The notes under the pieces are model-generated. The model ran no database searches. It was not told where the DNA came from and saw nothing but the letters and a program-made list of their open reading frames with translations. DNA of 64,000 nucleotides from Clostridium_F caseinilyticum (GTDB taxonomy: Bacteria > Bacillota > Clostridia > Clostridiales > Clostridiaceae). Where the stretch lies: NCBI RefSeq assembly GCF_046127645.1, contig NZ_CP175919.1. One strand, written 5' to 3'. Positions 17,094 through 26,900 of the stretch are shown here, piece by piece. The translations under genes were made by a program, and so were the position numbers. Position 1 is the first letter of the stretch. Every line of letters begins with the position of its first letter.

Positions 17094-18317
17094 CTATTCT
17101 ACAATTATTCTATTAAAATTCTTTTTGCCTCTTCTAATCATTATTCCATCTTTAGTTATATGGTCCTCTGTTAACACTAAATTCATATCTGTAACCTTCT
17201 CATCATTTAGATAAAGACCACCTTGTTTTATTAATCTTCTAGCTTCACTCTTAGAAGGGAATATTTTACATTCAACTAATATATCCACTAGTTGACTATT
17301 TAAATCCTCTTTGCTTATATTAACTGTAGGCATATTTCCTAAATCTTTAGCACTTCCACCAAATAAAGCTTCCGCAGCTACTTTCGCTTTTTGTGCTTCT
17401 TCTTCTCCATGTATTAGCTTAGTAACTTCAAAAGCTAATACTTTTTTAGCTTCATTTATTTGTGCACCTTCTAACGCTGAAAGTCTTCTAACTTCATCCA
17501 TTGGTAAGAAAGTTATTAAACGTAAGCATTTTTCTACATCTGCATCTGCTACATTTCTCCAATATTGATAGAACTCATATGGTGATGTTTTATCTGGATC
17601 TAACCATAGAGCACCACTTTCTGTTTTACCCATTTTCTTTCCTTCACTATTAGTTAAAAGGGTAAATGTCATACCATAAGCTGATTTGCTTTCTTTTCTT
17701 CTTATTAAGTCTACACCAGCTAATATATTAGACCATTGATCATCTCCACCTAATTCCATAACGCAATTATATTTTCTGTTTAATTCTAAGAAATCATAAC
17801 CTTGCATTAGCATATAATTAAATTCTAAAAAAGATAGTCCTTTTTCTAATCTACTTTTAAAACATTCTGCTGTTAACATTTTATTTACTGAAAAATGAAC
17901 ACCTATTTCTCTTAAAAACTCTATATAATTTAAATTTAAAAGCCAATCAGCATTATTAACCATAATAGCTTTATCTTCTGAAAAATCTATTATTTTTGCT
18001 AATTGCTTTTTAAAACAATTACAATTGTGTTCTATTTGTTCCTTTGTCATCATCTTTCTCATATCTGTTTTTCCAGTAGGATCTCCTATCATTCCTGTTC
18101 CTCCACCTACTAGAGCTATAGGTCTATGTCCTTCCTTTTGCATATGAGCCATAACCATCATTTGAAGAAAGTGACCTACATGTAAACTATCTGCTGTAGG
18201 ATCAAACCCTATGTAAAAAGAAATCTTTTCTTTACCTAAAAGTTCTCTTATTTCTTCTTCATGTGTTAATTGTTTTATGTAACCACGTTCCTTTAATATG
18301 TCATATACATTACTCAA
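17094..18317 (-). CDS. tyrS: Tyrosyl-tRNA synthetase
   Basis: 407 aa class I synthetase. HVGH at 46-49 is the HIGH motif, KMGKTESG near 230 the KMSKS motif, and ELGGDDQWSN the tyrosine-binding helix. The C-terminal S4 RNA-binding domain begins near 340 (FPSKSEARRLIKQGGLYLND). The TTG start at 18317 is fixed by SD AGGAGG 9 bp ahead. Unlike trpS and proS in this window I see no T-box leader; a plain spacer with the upstream gene's terminator precedes it. Confidence 0.96.
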   Translation of the reverse strand: MSNVYDILKERGYIKQLTHEEEIRELLGKEKISFYIGFDPTADSLHVGHFLQMMVMAHMQKEGHRPIALVGGGTGMIGDPTGKTDMRKMMTKEQIEHNCNCFKKQLAKIIDFSEDKAIMVNNADWLLNLNYIEFLREIGVHFSVNKMLTAECFKSRLEKGLSFLEFNYMLMQGYDFLELNRKYNCVMELGGDDQWSNILAGVDLIRRKESKSAYGMTFTLLTNSEGKKMGKTESGALWLDPDKTSPYEFYQYWRNVADADVEKCLRLITFLPMDEVRRLSALEGAQINEAKKVLAFEVTKLIHGEEEAQKAKVAAEALFGGSAKDLGNMPTVNISKEDLNSQLVDILVECKIFPSKSEARRLIKQGGLYLNDEKVTDMNLVLTEDHITKDGIMIRRGKKNFNRIIVE

Positions 18318-18448
18318 TCTTCATTCCTCCTAATCTTAGTTCCTTTTTTTAGTATATATTGAAAGTTAGATTTTATCAATATTCATATATGTATAATGAT
18401 TTATATAAATTAAATATTAACATAAAAATCATCATTTATTTTATCAAA

Positions 18449-18487
18449 ATTAAAGCTATTGAAAGTTACCTTATCAATAGCTTTAAT
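18449..18487 (-). terminator. Terminator between the P-loop protein and tyrS
   Basis: ATTAAAGCTATTGA (18449-18462) pairs perfectly with 18474-18487 around an 11-nt loop; T-rich sequence follows on the minus strand. Confidence 0.65.
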
Positions 18488-18551
18488 GTCTAATATATAA
18501 AATTATTTTTTATCTATATAAAATAAAAATTGTTTTCAACTTTAATAATCT

Positions 18552-18959
18552 TTATGCTACGTACTTTTTTATAATCTCCGGTATATCCTTCTCTTCATTT
18601 ATACTTATATAAAAATTAACATTATATTGTTCCCCAATATCTTCTAAGGCGCAAAATAATTGTGCCGCATCATATACACTCTTAGTTATAATATCAAACA
18701 GCCCATCAATATATACGCTTTCAATATCATAATCTTTTGATAAAATGCCGCACAAAAATCCATAAAAACTCTCGCAATTATTAATTTTAAACTCAGAACT
18801 ATCAATTAACCTTATTTCACTATCTAGCTGAAACATAGCGCTATTATCCTCATCGATATAAACAATATTACCCTTTTTAAACTTAACCTCCTCATTGGCC
18901 ATATTGATCATAGCTTTTGTTTTTCCTGATCCTCTTTGATCACAAAAAACTTGAATCAT
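18552..18959 (-). CDS. Small P-loop protein, conserved hypothetical
   Basis: 135 aa from the ATG at 18959; a GTG three codons upstream sits within the SD GGGGTGG and is rejected. The N-terminus MIQVFCDQRGSGKTKAM is a Walker A-like loop; SVYIDGLFDII near 90 could be the Walker B strand. No membrane segment or DNA-binding motif. No clear family known to me; the tiny size suggests a regulatory NTPase-like fold. Own terminator downstream. Confidence 0.65.
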   Translation of the reverse strand: MIQVFCDQRGSGKTKAMINMANEEVKFKKGNIVYIDEDNSAMFQLDSEIRLIDSSEFKINNCESFYGFLCGILSKDYDIESVYIDGLFDIITKSVYDAAQLFCALEDIGEQYNVNFYISINEEKDIPEIIKKYVA

Positions 18960-19095
18960 CTTTACCACCCCTTTTTTAATATTTAGGTGAACTCCTTACT
19001 TTAAATTATATATTAATTAAAAATGTTTTTCAATAATTTTTGGAATATTTTAAAAATAAAAAATAGTATAAAATTTTACATTTTCTAATGTTTTT

Positions 19096-20253
19096 TTATC
19101 TATTTTTCTTATATAATTTATTTATTCCAGGAAACATAACTTTAAAACAATTTTCTTTAAAAGAATTTATAAAAATAACTTTTCCCCTCCCCCTAAATGC
19201 TTTTTTCATTCTTCTAAACCCATTACCAGATTTAATGAATCTATTTTTATCATCTAAAGATATTAACTTTTCATATATCCACATATTTCTTTTTAGTGTA
19301 TTAAAAGAACTCATATTATTATACCTTAAAAGGCAACCAGGGCTTATTATACTAATAGTTTTATAATCTATTAAAACTTCTATTTCTTCATAAAATATAG
19401 AATAATCTCTATATAGCACTGCATTATTTATGGCCTCACATATAGCATCTATTGGATACGACTTTGGCAAAATATTCATCAATATATCTCTAGATTTGTC
19501 GATAATATCCAATAAATCTCCTTGAATTATATTAACTTTATCATATTTTTTATTTATATTATTAATTATTTTTATTCTATTATGAGATAAAAATATGTTA
19601 TTTTCTTTGCAGAATATAAGCAATCCTCCTAAAGAACCTGCAAACTTTCCTCTTTCTTTATCATAATTTATTATAGATGCCTTTTCCATCATGCTTATTC
19701 TATTATCATCATTAATTAATACTCCTACAGATTTAAAATACTTATCTACTAAAGATATATCAATATCTTTTTCATCGCTTTTAACTATAGAACATAATTC
19801 AATATTTAAACTTAAATTATCCTGAAGTGAAGATATAATTTCCTCTTTTCTCATAGTATCTGTAGTAGATCCTCTTCTTATATAGAAAACTCCATTTTCT
19901 CTTATCTGATAAGGTTTTTGGTCACTATCATATATATTAATAATAGCTAAATTTTTTCCATGGTATTTAAGCATTTCCAAAGATATTGGTACAGGTGGTT
20001 CTATTCTTGAACTTATAATCTGTTGAATTTGTTCCTCTGTAAAATCTATATTTTCTATACCAACTATATTTTTAGTTTTATCCTCTATACCTATAATAAT
20101 ATATCCTCTTCCACCTTTAGAATTAGCAATAGCAGAAACATCCTTTGCTAATTCCTTTTTACCACTCTCTGTATTAATATCTATCATCTGTTTAAAGTCT
20201 AATTTTAATCCTTCATTTCTTTTAATTAAACTAGCCAATTTTTTTTCATCCAT
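19096..20253 (-). CDS. AlbA_2 (Schlafen-like) domain ATP-binding protein
   Basis: 385 aa. The N-terminal AlbA_2 domain is recognised by LKLDFKQM (16-23), ELAKDVSAIANSKGGRGYIIIGIED (34-58) and FYIRRGSTTDTM (about 127-138). The C-terminal part has AICEAINNAVLYRDYS (about 270-285) and ISIISPGCLL, a degenerate GHKL-type ATP-binding region usual in this family. These proteins are often called transcriptional regulators, though function is rarely tested. SD AGGAG before the ATG. The last 60 residues are very basic (KRNMWIYEK...GRGKVIF). Single gene. Confidence 0.8.
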   Translation of the reverse strand: MDEKKLASLIKRNEGLKLDFKQMIDINTESGKKELAKDVSAIANSKGGRGYIIIGIEDKTKNIVGIENIDFTEEQIQQIISSRIEPPVPISLEMLKYHGKNLAIINIYDSDQKPYQIRENGVFYIRRGSTTDTMRKEEIISSLQDNLSLNIELCSIVKSDEKDIDISLVDKYFKSVGVLINDDNRISMMEKASIINYDKERGKFAGSLGGLLIFCKENNIFLSHNRIKIINNINKKYDKVNIIQGDLLDIIDKSRDILMNILPKSYPIDAICEAINNAVLYRDYSIFYEEIEVLIDYKTISIISPGCLLRYNNMSSFNTLKRNMWIYEKLISLDDKNRFIKSGNGFRRMKKAFRGRGKVIFINSFKENCFKVMFPGINKLYKKNR

Positions 20254-20367
20254 AACACTACTCCTAAAATACTTATAGCTGATAATATATTATATACATT
20301 AAAACCTATTTATATATTATATTTTAATGTATTTAATTTAATATTTAAAGAGTTCAATAAACAAAGT

Positions 20368-20392
20368 AAGGAAAGTGCACCGCACTTTCCTT
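20368..20392 (-). terminator. Terminator overlapping the S-component stop codon
   Basis: Perfect 11-bp hairpin AAGGAAAGTGC / GCACTTTCCTT with a 3-nt loop. Its upstream side includes the TAA of the gene ending at 20391. The T tract after it on the minus strand is weak. Confidence 0.6.
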
Positions 20393-20954
20393 ATTTTATG
20401 CTTTTCATTAAATTTGATTTTTTTAATGCTTTTCCTAGTGGTAATGCTATTACAATACCAACTACAGCTTGTGCTATATTAGATGGTATGTCTTTTAAAG
20501 CTATTAATAGAGCTTGACTTAAAGTTGCACTTTCAACCATTATAAATCTAGTTATTATAGTTCCAGCTAGATAATACGCAGCTACCATCCAAATTCCTGC
20601 TATTATAAATCCTAATAATTTTATAGATAAATTTTCTTGTTTATCTTTATTTTTATATATTATTGTTCCAGCTATAAATGCCATTAACCCCTTTATTATT
20701 ATGGTGAAAGGTGCCCAAATTAAATATCCACTTATTATATCTGCCATTCCCATTCCTATAGCTGATGATAAAACTCCTTTTTTTCTTCCTAAAAGTATTA
20801 CTGATAAGAGTACCATACTATCACCCAAATGAGTATATCCAGCATAGGTTGGAACTTTTATAGTAAAAGTAACAACACATATTATTGCTGCCATAATAGA
20901 TACTTGTACTATATCTAATATATTAGTATTATACATAATCTTTTTGTGTTCCAT
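20391..20954 (-). CDS. ECF transporter S component
   Basis: 187 aa from the ATG at 20954, chosen because SD GAGAGGGA precedes it; a frame extending 16 codons further upstream has no SD. Five to six hydrophobic helices (about 14-32, 42-60, 65-85, 88-105, 118-140, 155-178). The pattern ISIMAAIICVVTF...HLGDSMVLLSVILLGRKKGVLSSAIG is typical of the ECF S-component family (PF07155 type), which binds a vitamin or similar small molecule and shares a common EcfAAT module encoded elsewhere. No riboswitch is visible upstream, so the substrate cannot be named. Confidence 0.78.
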   Translation of the reverse strand: MEHKKIMYNTNILDIVQVSIMAAIICVVTFTIKVPTYAGYTHLGDSMVLLSVILLGRKKGVLSSAIGMGMADIISGYLIWAPFTIIIKGLMAFIAGTIIYKNKDKQENLSIKLLGFIIAGIWMVAAYYLAGTIITRFIMVESATLSQALLIALKDIPSNIAQAVVGIVIALPLGKALKKSNLMKSIK

Positions 20955-21110
20955 TCTAATCCCTCTCTTTAAAATATACTTTATATATAGTATATAAAGC
21001 ATTTATGTTTTTTAAAAATGTATGGGTACATTATTTAAATAAATTTTATTATTATAGGAAAAGCTATATTGGTAAATAAAATAAAACTTATTACTAAAGG
21101 AGATGACTTG

Positions 21111-21266
21111 ATGAATTTCTTAAAATGGATGGCATCTATTATCTTTATTTTTTCGCTTATATCCTTTATATTTAAATTAGGTAGCACTTTCATAAATTCT
21201 CTTTTATTGCTTGCGGCAACAATTTTTATAGTTGACATATTTATAGGAAGAGAAAAAATAAAATAA
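21111..21266 (+). CDS. Small membrane protein, Lmo0937-like
   Basis: 51 aa from the ATG at 21111, set by SD AAAGGAG at 21096-21102. Two hydrophobic helices (about 5-21 and 25-44) and a short basic tail GREKIK. Size and the pattern FKLGSTFINSLLLLAATIFIVDIFIGR resemble the Lmo0937 family of tiny Firmicute membrane proteins, of unknown role. Own terminator at 21276. Confidence 0.7.
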   Translation: MNFLKWMASIIFIFSLISFIFKLGSTFINSLLLLAATIFIVDIFIGREKIK

Positions 21267-21275
21267 TTATATATA

Positions 21276-21306
21276 TTGCAGTTGTTATAATTCAACTGCA
21301 ATTTTT
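21276..21306 (+). terminator. Terminator after the small membrane protein
   Basis: TTGCAGTTG / CAACTGCAA hairpin, 8-nt loop, then five T. Confidence 0.8.
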
Positions 21307-21454
21307 AACATAAATATATAAAGTATTTATTAATTTAAGCTTAAATAAATATTTTGGTATATACATTTTTTTGTACATATTATATAATTTATTAATGAAA
21401 CATTAAGTTTTTTAATTTTTTTTAAATTTTATTAACAATGAAAGGAGAATATCA

Positions 21455-22447
21455 TTGGCTAACAATAAAAAAAGATCTTTATTTATAAATAAATGCAAAT
21501 TAAGTCCTATTTTAATTTTTTTGGACAAGTATTATTCAATAATTATAGGTATTATAGTTTTATTTTTATTTATAAGATCTATGAATATACCTAAATTATC
21601 TCAAGATTATAAGTTTTATTTACTTTTACTAGCCATTGCTACTCTTACAGCCTATAAGGAAATTAGAAGAGATGTAAAAATATTACCTTTTTTAATACTG
21701 GCAGTCCCTTTTTTACTCTTTATAATGTATATAAATAAACACGGATATGCATTTTGGGGAAAAATGTTAAGTTGGCAAATAAGTAGAGATATAGTGGTGG
21801 ATCTTAATCCATCCTTTAAAAATATACCTTTTAACGATGCTGGTTTTGCACGAATTTTCCAAACGGAAACTCTTACTTGGTTTTTCAGATTGGTTTACAA
21901 TAATGGTTTTGTTGTACCTGCTTTAATTCCTATGTATAGAGCAGCTTTGTCTAAAGATTTCAGAAAAATGATGCGATATGCTTTATCTGCCCATGTACTT
22001 CAAGTTTTCTTAATAACCCCATTTTATCTAATGTTCCATCTACAAGAAGTTTGGTATGTAAATGGACATCCTGATGGTTTAGCTAGAAACTTAAGTCCAC
22101 AAGCTGCTGCTGGAGTTACTTTGAATTGTTTCCCATCCATGCATACATCTATAGCTTTTGCTATGTTTTTAGTTGTATTACATGAAAAAGACAAAATATT
22201 TAAATATATATGGTCATTCTTTTGTTTGTCTGTAGTATACTCTACAATGTATTTAGAAATTCATTGGATTATAGATGTATTTGGAGGAATGATATTAGCT
22301 TTTGTAACTGTAAAACTAGCAGATTTTATATTAGCTAAAGGGAAAAACTTATTAACGAATATACTAAATAAGTTTTATTATAAAAAACCAAAGGAAACCA
22401 TATGCTTAGATAATGTATTAATAGGGAACTCTACTTCACTATATTAA
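21455..22447 (+). CDS. PAP2-superfamily membrane phosphatase/transferase
   Basis: 330 aa with about six membrane helices (28-48, 55-70, 78-92, 185-200, 225-245, 255-290). Phosphatase motifs are NCFPSMHTSIAF near 225 (PSxHxS) and YLEIHWIIDVFGG near 262 (H-x3-D), as in the inositolphosphotransferase-like PAP2_3 group. It likely removes or transfers a phosphate on a lipid at the outer membrane face. The TTG start at 21455 is supported by SD AAAGGAG 8 bp ahead. The usual first motif KxxxxxxRP is not obvious. Substrate unknown. Confidence 0.8.
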   Translation: MANNKKRSLFINKCKLSPILIFLDKYYSIIIGIIVLFLFIRSMNIPKLSQDYKFYLLLLAIATLTAYKEIRRDVKILPFLILAVPFLLFIMYINKHGYAFWGKMLSWQISRDIVVDLNPSFKNIPFNDAGFARIFQTETLTWFFRLVYNNGFVVPALIPMYRAALSKDFRKMMRYALSAHVLQVFLITPFYLMFHLQEVWYVNGHPDGLARNLSPQAAAGVTLNCFPSMHTSIAFAMFLVVLHEKDKIFKYIWSFFCLSVVYSTMYLEIHWIIDVFGGMILAFVTVKLADFILAKGKNLLTNILNKFYYKKPKETICLDNVLIGNSTSLY

Positions 22448-22463
22448 TTTAATATAAAAAAAA

Positions 22464-22500
22464 ATGATACTTAAAAATATAATTTAAGTATCATCTTTTT
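22464..22500. terminator. Bidirectional terminator between PAP2 gene and prfC
   Basis: ATGATACTTAAA (22464-22475) pairs with 22483-22494; T run after it on plus and A run before it, serving both convergent genes. Confidence 0.8.
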
Positions 22501-22523
22501 ATTATAGAAATATTAATTTGTCT

Positions 22524-24113
22524 TTAGTTTTTACCTATATCTGAAAGCACTAGTCCCTCATTATGCTCCAAAGCCCAGCTTATAGCCCAATCACTTTGGA
22601 ATAATAATAAATCTCTATCTTTTAAATCTTTTACTATCTTTGTATCACTAGTTATACTTAATTTTTCTGCTTCTTTTTCTGTTTCCTCAATCCATCTTAC
22701 ATATTTATAAGGCACTCTTTCTAATTTTATATCTACATTATATTCATTTTTCATTCTATATTCTAAAACTTCAAACTGAAGAACTCCCACTACTCCAACT
22801 ACTATTTCTTCTATTCCTATATGAAGTTCTTTAAATACTTGTATTGCTCCTTCTTGAGATATTTGAGTTATGCCTTTTATAAATTGTTTTCTTTTCATAG
22901 TATCTATAGTTCTAACTCTAGCAAAGTACTCTGGAGCAAAAGTAGGTATACCTTCAAATCTAAATTTTTCTTGAGGAGTAGATAAAGTATCTCCTATTCT
23001 AAATATCCCCGGATCAAATACTCCAATTATATCTCCTGCATAAGCCTCATCAACTATTTCTCTATCTTGAGCTAAAAATTGTTGTGGTTGAGCAAGTTTA
23101 ACTTTATTTCCCCCTTGATAATGATAAACTTCCATTCCCTTTTTAAACTTACCAGAACATATTCTCATAAATGCTATTCTATCTCTATGAGCTGGATTCA
23201 TATTAGCTTGAATTTTAAATACAAAAGCAGAAAATTTGTCACTAAACGCATCTATTTCGCCAATATCTGATTCTCTTGATAATGGTGGTGGTGTTAAATT
23301 TAAGAACTCTTCTAAAAATGGTTCCACCCCAAAGTTAGTTAAAGCACTTCCAAAAAATACTGGTGTAAGGTCTCCAACTCTTACCTTTTCTAAATCAAAC
23401 TCATCTCCTGCGATATCTAAAAGTTCTATATCTTCTTTTAACTTTTCATGTAAATCCTCACCTATTAAATCTTTAAATACCTCATCATCTATGTCTCCAG
23501 ATAAAGATTCTACTGCCGTTTGACCATGGTTTCCACCATTAAAAGCTTGAATTGTCTTTTTCTTTCTATCATAAACTCCTTTAAAGCCTTTTCCTGATCC
23601 TATAGGCCAGTTTATTGGGTAAGATTTTATACCTAGTACATTTTCTATATCTTCCATAAGCTCAAAAGGATCTTTGCTTTCTCTATCCATTTTATTTACA
23701 AAAGTAAATATAGGAATTCCTCTTAAACTGCATACATGAAATAATTTCTTTGTTTGTTCTTCTACACCTTTGGCAGCATCTATAACCATTACCGCACTAT
23801 CTGCTGCCATTAAAGTTCTATATGTATCTTCACTAAAGTCCTGATGTCCTGGAGTATCTAATATGTTTATACAATATCCCTCATAATTAAATTGCATTAC
23901 TGATGAAGTTACTGATATTCCTCTTTGTTTTTCTATTTCCATCCAGTCTGAAGTGGCATGTCTTGATGCCTTTCTAGCTTTTACAGAACCTGCGAGCCTT
24001 ATAGCTCCTCCATATAATAATAGCTTTTCTGTCAAAGTAGTTTTACCCGCATCTGGATGTGATATTATAGCAAAAGTTCTTCTTGTTTCTATTTTTTCTC
24101 TTAAATCAGCCAT
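22524..24113 (-). CDS. prfC: Peptide chain release factor 3
   Basis: 529 aa from the ATG at 24113 (SD AAGGAGAG); an upstream in-frame ATG would place the SD inside the gene. GTPase that recycles RF1/RF2 from the ribosome. G motifs: SHPDAGKT at 18-25, DTPGHQDF near 88, NKMDRE near 142. The RF3-specific region GYVPFAxx is replaced by the normal C-terminal segment with PYKYVRWIEE. Length is typical. Single gene with shared downstream terminator. Confidence 0.96.
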   Translation of the reverse strand: MADLREKIETRRTFAIISHPDAGKTTLTEKLLLYGGAIRLAGSVKARKASRHATSDWMEIEKQRGISVTSSVMQFNYEGYCINILDTPGHQDFSEDTYRTLMAADSAVMVIDAAKGVEEQTKKLFHVCSLRGIPIFTFVNKMDRESKDPFELMEDIENVLGIKSYPINWPIGSGKGFKGVYDRKKKTIQAFNGGNHGQTAVESLSGDIDDEVFKDLIGEDLHEKLKEDIELLDIAGDEFDLEKVRVGDLTPVFFGSALTNFGVEPFLEEFLNLTPPPLSRESDIGEIDAFSDKFSAFVFKIQANMNPAHRDRIAFMRICSGKFKKGMEVYHYQGGNKVKLAQPQQFLAQDREIVDEAYAGDIIGVFDPGIFRIGDTLSTPQEKFRFEGIPTFAPEYFARVRTIDTMKRKQFIKGITQISQEGAIQVFKELHIGIEEIVVGVVGVLQFEVLEYRMKNEYNVDIKLERVPYKYVRWIEETEKEAEKLSITSDTKIVKDLKDRDLLLFQSDWAISWALEHNEGLVLSDIGKN

Positions 24114-24606
24114 TAAATCACTCTCCTTTTTTTTCAATAAATATTTATTCTCTAGCTAATTAACATTAAAACTCCAAAATAACCTAGGAATAATTTTTCT
24201 AAATATTGACTAAAATACTTTCTATATGAAGTCTAATATAAATCAACTTTGAGTTTAACATTATAAATAATTCTATAATCATTGTGAAATAAAATAGAGG
24301 ATGTCTAATGAGTTACATCCTCCCTTATTAGATCAAAATTATATATGTATAGTATTTGTATAAATTATGTACATAATACTTCAATAAAACAAGTTAAATT
24401 ATATCATTTACACAATTTATTTTCAATAAAAATGCATTTTCATAATATCTTAAACTTTTAAAAGTAAATACTCATTAAAATATAAATAAAATTTAAAAAT
24501 TTTTTTAATATTTAAATGTAAACAATACCACCATTACTTATAAAGTTGATTTTAATTACAAAATGATATAATATTTTTATATCATAACTAATATGGGGGT
24601 CGTAAT
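24114..24606. other. Spacer with one hairpin
   Basis: Gene-free stretch between divergent prfC and the Cof phosphatase. Contains a GAGGATGT / ACATCCTC hairpin (24298-24325) whose minus-strand side is followed by a T-rich tract; there is no gene whose end it would obviously serve. Otherwise AT-rich, with the two promoters presumably inside. Confidence 0.5.
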
Positions 24607-25407
24607 ATGTATAAATTAATAGCATTAGACATGGATGGAACTCTTCTTAATAATAAACAAACTATTTCTGCAGAAAATAAGGAAGCTATAAAATCTGCTA
24701 TATCCAAAGGCTCTAAAGTAGTTTTAGCTACAGGAAGACCTCTTAAAGGTATTGAAAAATATTTAGAAGAATTAGATTTGATTAATAATGGTGATTATGC
24801 CATCGCTTTTAATGGTGCTTTAGTTCAAGAAACAAAAACAGGCAAAGTTCTATACGAAAACAATATGACTAAAGATGATTTAAAAATACTATATAAGTTA
24901 AGCAAAGAATTTAATATAGATATTCACTTCTTAACTATTGATGGATGCTATACACCTAAATTTAATATATATAGCGAAATAGAAACTAAGCTTAATAATA
25001 TACCTTTAAATATAGTAGATTTTGATAATATATCTGACGACTTAAAAATAATAAAAATAATGTTTGTAGGTAGTGAAGAAAAAATAACTGAAGTAATAAA
25101 ACTAATACCAAAGGAACTCCAAGAAAAATATAATGTAGTTAGAACTGCATCTATTTATTTAGAATTTTTAAATAAAGCTACTAGTAAAGGCTATGGGGTA
25201 GAAAAATTATGTAATACTCTAAATATAGATAAAAAAGATGTAATATGTGCCGGTGATGCAGAAAATGATATGCATATGATAGAGTATGCTGGCTTAGGAG
25301 TAGCTATGGGAAATGCTTATCCTCAAGTAAAAAAAGTAGCTGACTATATTACTAAGACTAATGAAGAAAATGGAGTAGCTCATGTTATAAAAAAATTCAT
25401 TTTATAA
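24607..25407 (+). CDS. Cof-type HAD hydrolase
   Basis: 266 aa. HAD motifs in order: LDMDGTLL (7-14, Asp nucleophile and acid), ATGRP (about 41-45), Lys near 195 (KATSKGYGVEKL) and GDAENDMHMIEYAG (about 217-230). The cap between is the Cof (type IIB) kind. Cytoplasmic phosphatase of sugar phosphates, flavin or similar small molecules; substrate not deducible. SD GGGGGT ahead of the ATG. Confidence 0.93.
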   Translation: MYKLIALDMDGTLLNNKQTISAENKEAIKSAISKGSKVVLATGRPLKGIEKYLEELDLINNGDYAIAFNGALVQETKTGKVLYENNMTKDDLKILYKLSKEFNIDIHFLTIDGCYTPKFNIYSEIETKLNNIPLNIVDFDNISDDLKIIKIMFVGSEEKITEVIKLIPKELQEKYNVVRTASIYLEFLNKATSKGYGVEKLCNTLNIDKKDVICAGDAENDMHMIEYAGLGVAMGNAYPQVKKVADYITKTNEENGVAHVIKKFIL

Positions 25408-25520
25408 TAATATTCTCTATACAAATATTTAACTAAAATGAATAAAAATATTTTAGTTAATTTTAGAGTAAATATAACTTGTTTTTATGTTAAATACAAT
25501 AATTTAGCAAATTAAAAAGT

Positions 25521-25595
25521 GGGAAATTAATAATCAGAGATAATCTTAGTAACTTTAAAGTATATTGATTTACTCTAATATTAATTTCCCATTTT
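25521..25595. terminator. Bidirectional terminator between Cof gene and trpS
   Basis: GGGAAATTAATA (25521-25532) pairs perfectly with 25579-25590 around a long loop, with T runs on both outer sides (ATTTT on plus, CTTTTT on minus). It lies between two convergent genes. Confidence 0.7.
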
Positions 25596-25637
25596 CTAAA
25601 TTAATTAGACTTTATGATAATATTCTCACAACTTATC

Positions 25638-26636
25638 TTATCTAGGTATAAATCCTATTTTCTTTTGCATTTTTCTTAACATTTTATAAGATGTTTTATA
25701 AGCTTTTTCTGCACCTTTTTTATATATGGATTCTAAATATTCTTTATTATTTAGAAGTTCATTTACTTTATTTTGAATTGGTTCTAATTCTGAAATTATA
25801 ACTTCTGCCACATCATTTTTAAATTGAGAATACCCTTGCCCTTCATACTTCTTTTCTATTTCTTCCATAGTCATACCTGTTATTGTATTTAATATTGTCA
25901 TTAAATTTTTAATTCCTGGCTGATCATCTGTATATTTAACTATACCCAAGCTATCTGTTACTGATCTATTAATTTTCTTTCTTATAATTTCTGGTGAATC
26001 CATAATTAATATATATGAATTTGGATTGTCTGCTGATTTAGACATTTTTTTTGTTGGATCTTGAAGGTCCATTATTTTCGCTCCAGCTTCTGGTATATAT
26101 GGATCTGGTATTTTAAAAGTTGGACTATATAAATTATTAAATCTTTGAGCTAAGTCTCTTGTTATTTCTAAATGTTGTTTTTGGTCTTTACCTACTGGTA
26201 CCAAATCTGTATTATATAATAATATATCTGCAGCCATTAAAACTGGATAAGTTAATAACCCTGCACTTACAGATTCTCCATAGCGTTGAGATTTATCTTT
26301 ATACTGAGTCATTCTAAACAATTCTCCTATATATGTGTTACAGTTTAAAAGCCACCCTGCTTCACAATGAGTAGGTACATGTGATTGTATAAATATAGTA
26401 TTTTTATCAGGATCTATACCTGAAGCTATATATATTGCTAATACCTCTAAAGTTCTTCTTCTTAAATCTTTAGGTTCTTGTTTTACTGTTATAGCATGTA
26501 AATCCACTACACAATAATAACAATTATATTCATCTTGTAACTTAACCCAATTTTTCAATGCACCTAAATAATTACCTAAAGTTAGATTTCCAGAAGGTTG
26601 AATTCCACTGAATATAACCTTTTTATTATCTTCCAT
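25638..26636 (-). CDS. trpS: Tryptophanyl-tRNA synthetase
   Basis: 332 aa class I synthetase. SGIQPSGNLTLGNYLGA holds the HIGH-type motif (TLGN, 19-22), KKMSKSADNPNS near 190 is KMSKS. The length is normal for the bacterial enzyme. SD GGAGGT precedes the ATG. Controlled by a T-box leader with a UGG specifier (26673-26900). Confidence 0.97.
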   Translation of the reverse strand: MEDNKKVIFSGIQPSGNLTLGNYLGALKNWVKLQDEYNCYYCVVDLHAITVKQEPKDLRRRTLEVLAIYIASGIDPDKNTIFIQSHVPTHCEAGWLLNCNTYIGELFRMTQYKDKSQRYGESVSAGLLTYPVLMAADILLYNTDLVPVGKDQKQHLEITRDLAQRFNNLYSPTFKIPDPYIPEAGAKIMDLQDPTKKMSKSADNPNSYILIMDSPEIIRKKINRSVTDSLGIVKYTDDQPGIKNLMTILNTITGMTMEEIEKKYEGQGYSQFKNDVAEVIISELEPIQNKVNELLNNKEYLESIYKKGAEKAYKTSYKMLRKMQKKIGFIPR

Positions 26637-26672
26637 ATTTCTACCTCCATTTATTTTATTAAAAAAGCATAT

Positions 26673-26900
26673 AAAAAAGCCCTATAACCAAAGTTATAGG
26701 GCGAATTATCGCGGTACCACCTATATTCAAGAAATTTCAAATTTCTCCTCTACGAATATAAAATTCCGTCTTTATAACGTAAGACTTACGCCTAGAGCTA
26801 CTCTTATTTCACTTAGGTTTTCTGGGTCCCATTCAGCTTAATCATAACTACTGTAATTCCACCATCTACAGCTCTCTTTAAGTTTGTTTTTAAACTTACT
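26673..26900 (-). promoter_or_regulatory. T-box riboswitch of trpS (specifier UGG)
   Basis: Minus-strand leader with the T-box motif GGTGGTACCGCG (26710-26721) that pairs with uncharged tRNA. Stem I holds GGTGG in its terminal loop and CTGAATGGGACC with the specifier UGG (26829-26831). It ends in a terminator hairpin GCCCTATAAC / GTTATAGGGC (26679-26702) followed by six T. Uncharged tRNA-Trp should favour the antiterminator and raise trpS expression; the cognate tRNA gene is at 9851. Confidence 0.94.

Noticed and set aside
24298..24325. Hairpin as a terminator or attenuator of the Cof gene
   Set aside because: It has no T run on the plus strand and is 280 bp from the start; no link to either neighbour is clear.
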